From positions 1 to 64,000 of the forward strand of contig JALHRL010000013.1 in NCBI GenBank assembly GCA_022841465.1: a stretch of DNA of 64,000 nt, read 5' to 3'. Within the stretch, counting starts at the first letter, position 1; each line of letters opens with the position of its first letter. Source of the stretch: Bacteroidia bacterium (GTDB lineage Bacteria > Bacteroidota > Bacteroidia > B-17B0 > Aurantibacillaceae). A program made the translations under genes and the position numbers. Shown here one piece after another: positions 63,542 through 64,000 of this stretch. The notes under the pieces are model-generated. The model was not told the DNA's origin. It saw nothing but the letters and a program-made list of their open reading frames with translations, and made no database searches.

Positions 63542-64000
63542 TGTTTATTAAAGGAGAAAATATTTACCTGCGTGCGATGGAACAAGAAGACACGGATCTT
63601 CTTTACGAATGGGAAAACAATATAGAATTATGGCACGTAAGTAATACTCAAACTCCTTTTAGCAGACACGTTTTAAGAGACTTTGTAGAAAATAGCCAAT
63701 ACGATATTTATACCAACAAACAATTGAGACTAATGGTGGTTGAAACTTCTACCAACGAAACAATAGGCACCATTGATTTCTTTGACTTTGAAGTACAACA
63801 CGCACGTGTTGGTATTGGTATTTACATTCACAAAAATTACACCGGTAAAGGATATGCCTTTGAAAGCCTAAACCTAGCCATTAACTATTGTTTTACAATT
63901 TTACACTTAAAGCAAGTATATTCACTTGTTAACGCAAATAACGAACCCAGTTTAAGATTATTTGAAAAAGCCGGTTTCCAAAAAAGCGGGTTAAAAAAAG
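63541..64000 (+). CDS. GNAT family N-acetyltransferase (RimJ/RimL-like), cut by window end
   Basis: The ATG at 63541 shares a base with the upstream stop (TGATG). About 153 residues are visible and the frame runs off the end. FIKGENIYLRAMEQEDTDLLYEWEN is the N-terminal strand-helix of Acetyltransf_3, the region VGIGIYIHKNYTGKGYAFES is the acetyl-CoA pyrophosphate loop (Q/RxxGxG/A), and NANNEPSLRLFEKAGFQKSG is the final motif. It acetylates an amino group; substrate is unknown. Confidence 0.9.
   Translation, partial: MFIKGENIYLRAMEQEDTDLLYEWENNIELWHVSNTQTPFSRHVLRDFVENSQYDIYTNKQLRLMVVETSTNETIGTIDFFDFEVQHARVGIGIYIHKNYTGKGYAFESLNLAINYCFTILHLKQVYSLVNANNEPSLRLFEKAGFQKSGLKK

Noticed and set aside
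1-64000. CRISPR arrays, insertion sequences, prophage, defence islands, tRNA or rRNA genes
   Set aside because: No regular direct repeats, transposase or integrase, phage structural gene, restriction enzyme or cloverleaf-forming stretch was seen by reading.

Overview
The window is a chromosomal stretch from a member of the Bacteroidota (class Bacteroidia, most like Flavobacteriales or Sphingobacteriales). The evidence is AT-rich DNA, three surface proteins with type IX secretion (T9SS) sorting tails, a LytS/LytTR pair with a periplasmic propeller sensor, a fused alpha/beta 2-oxoacid dehydrogenase E1, a very long SecA, and repeated matches to the Bacteroidota -7 promoter element TAnnTTTG. Most genes lack a Shine-Dalgarno sequence, and TTG or GTG starts are common. 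No rRNA, tRNA, CRISPR array, insertion sequence or phage module was seen, so this looks like a stable chromosomal region.

Layout. 1-4.6 kb: an ion-transport run on the plus strand (a partial ORF, DUF6671 protein, SbtA-like permease, KefB-type antiporter, small Cys protein). 4.6-8.1 kb: a large T9SS protein related to peptide-N-glycosidase F. 8.2-9.1 kb: SRPBCC and VOC proteins. 9.1-25.1 kb: sixteen tightly packed minus-strand genes forming one O-antigen type polysaccharide operon. It holds the Wzm/Wzt exporter with a Wzt carbohydrate-binding tail, eight glycosyltransferases or glycosyltransferase-like proteins (plus a ninth domain fused to a methyltransferase), four methyltransferase or methyltransferase-like proteins including that fusion, and an FdtA/QdtA plus DegT pair for a dTDP-3-amino-3,6-dideoxyhexose. 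25.2-30.1 kb: a MORN-like protein, trxB, a DUF4468 protein and the E1 fusion. 30.3-37.4 kb (plus): thrS, infC with an apparent ATT start, a glutathione peroxidase, a LexA-like repressor, a DUF502 protein and an ABC-2 exporter. 37.5-40.8 kb (minus): a polyprenyl glycosylphosphotransferase, a lipoprotein and a Gfo/Idh oxidoreductase, a second glycan operon. 40.9-46.1 kb: pcm, an outer-membrane protein, a 49-codon gene absent from the ORF track, lhgO, a FAH-family hydrolase, rnhA and a LytTR regulator. 46.1-52.5 kb: its propeller sensor kinase and secA. 52.7-54.6 kb: accB-accC. 54.7-59.0 kb: a T9SS PKD protein, an orphan ABC ATPase with an apparent ATT start, a T9SS type B protein and an acyl-CoA reductase. 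59.0-64 kb: ferredoxin, low-molecular-weight phosphatase, Do protease, then an anchored protein, dapF, an unknown gene and a GNAT acetyltransferase cut by the window end.

How the genes may work together. The polysaccharide operon and the separate glycosylphosphotransferase operon together could supply surface glycan. In T9SS organisms such as Porphyromonas, cargo with C-terminal sorting domains can be attached to an anionic LPS, so co-occurrence of this glycan machinery with T9SS cargo is suggestive, though the link here is inference. SecA and the Do protease belong to the general export and quality-control route. accB-accC and the acyl-CoA reductase belong to fatty acid metabolism.

No clearly new defence or mobile system was found. 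The most distinctive items are the fused GT-methyltransferase and double FkbM proteins in the O-antigen operon, two genes that appear to start at ATT, perfect palindromes sitting on the -7 regions of trxB and wzm or just upstream of the LexA-like gene, and a conserved-looking small gene at 42.8 kb.
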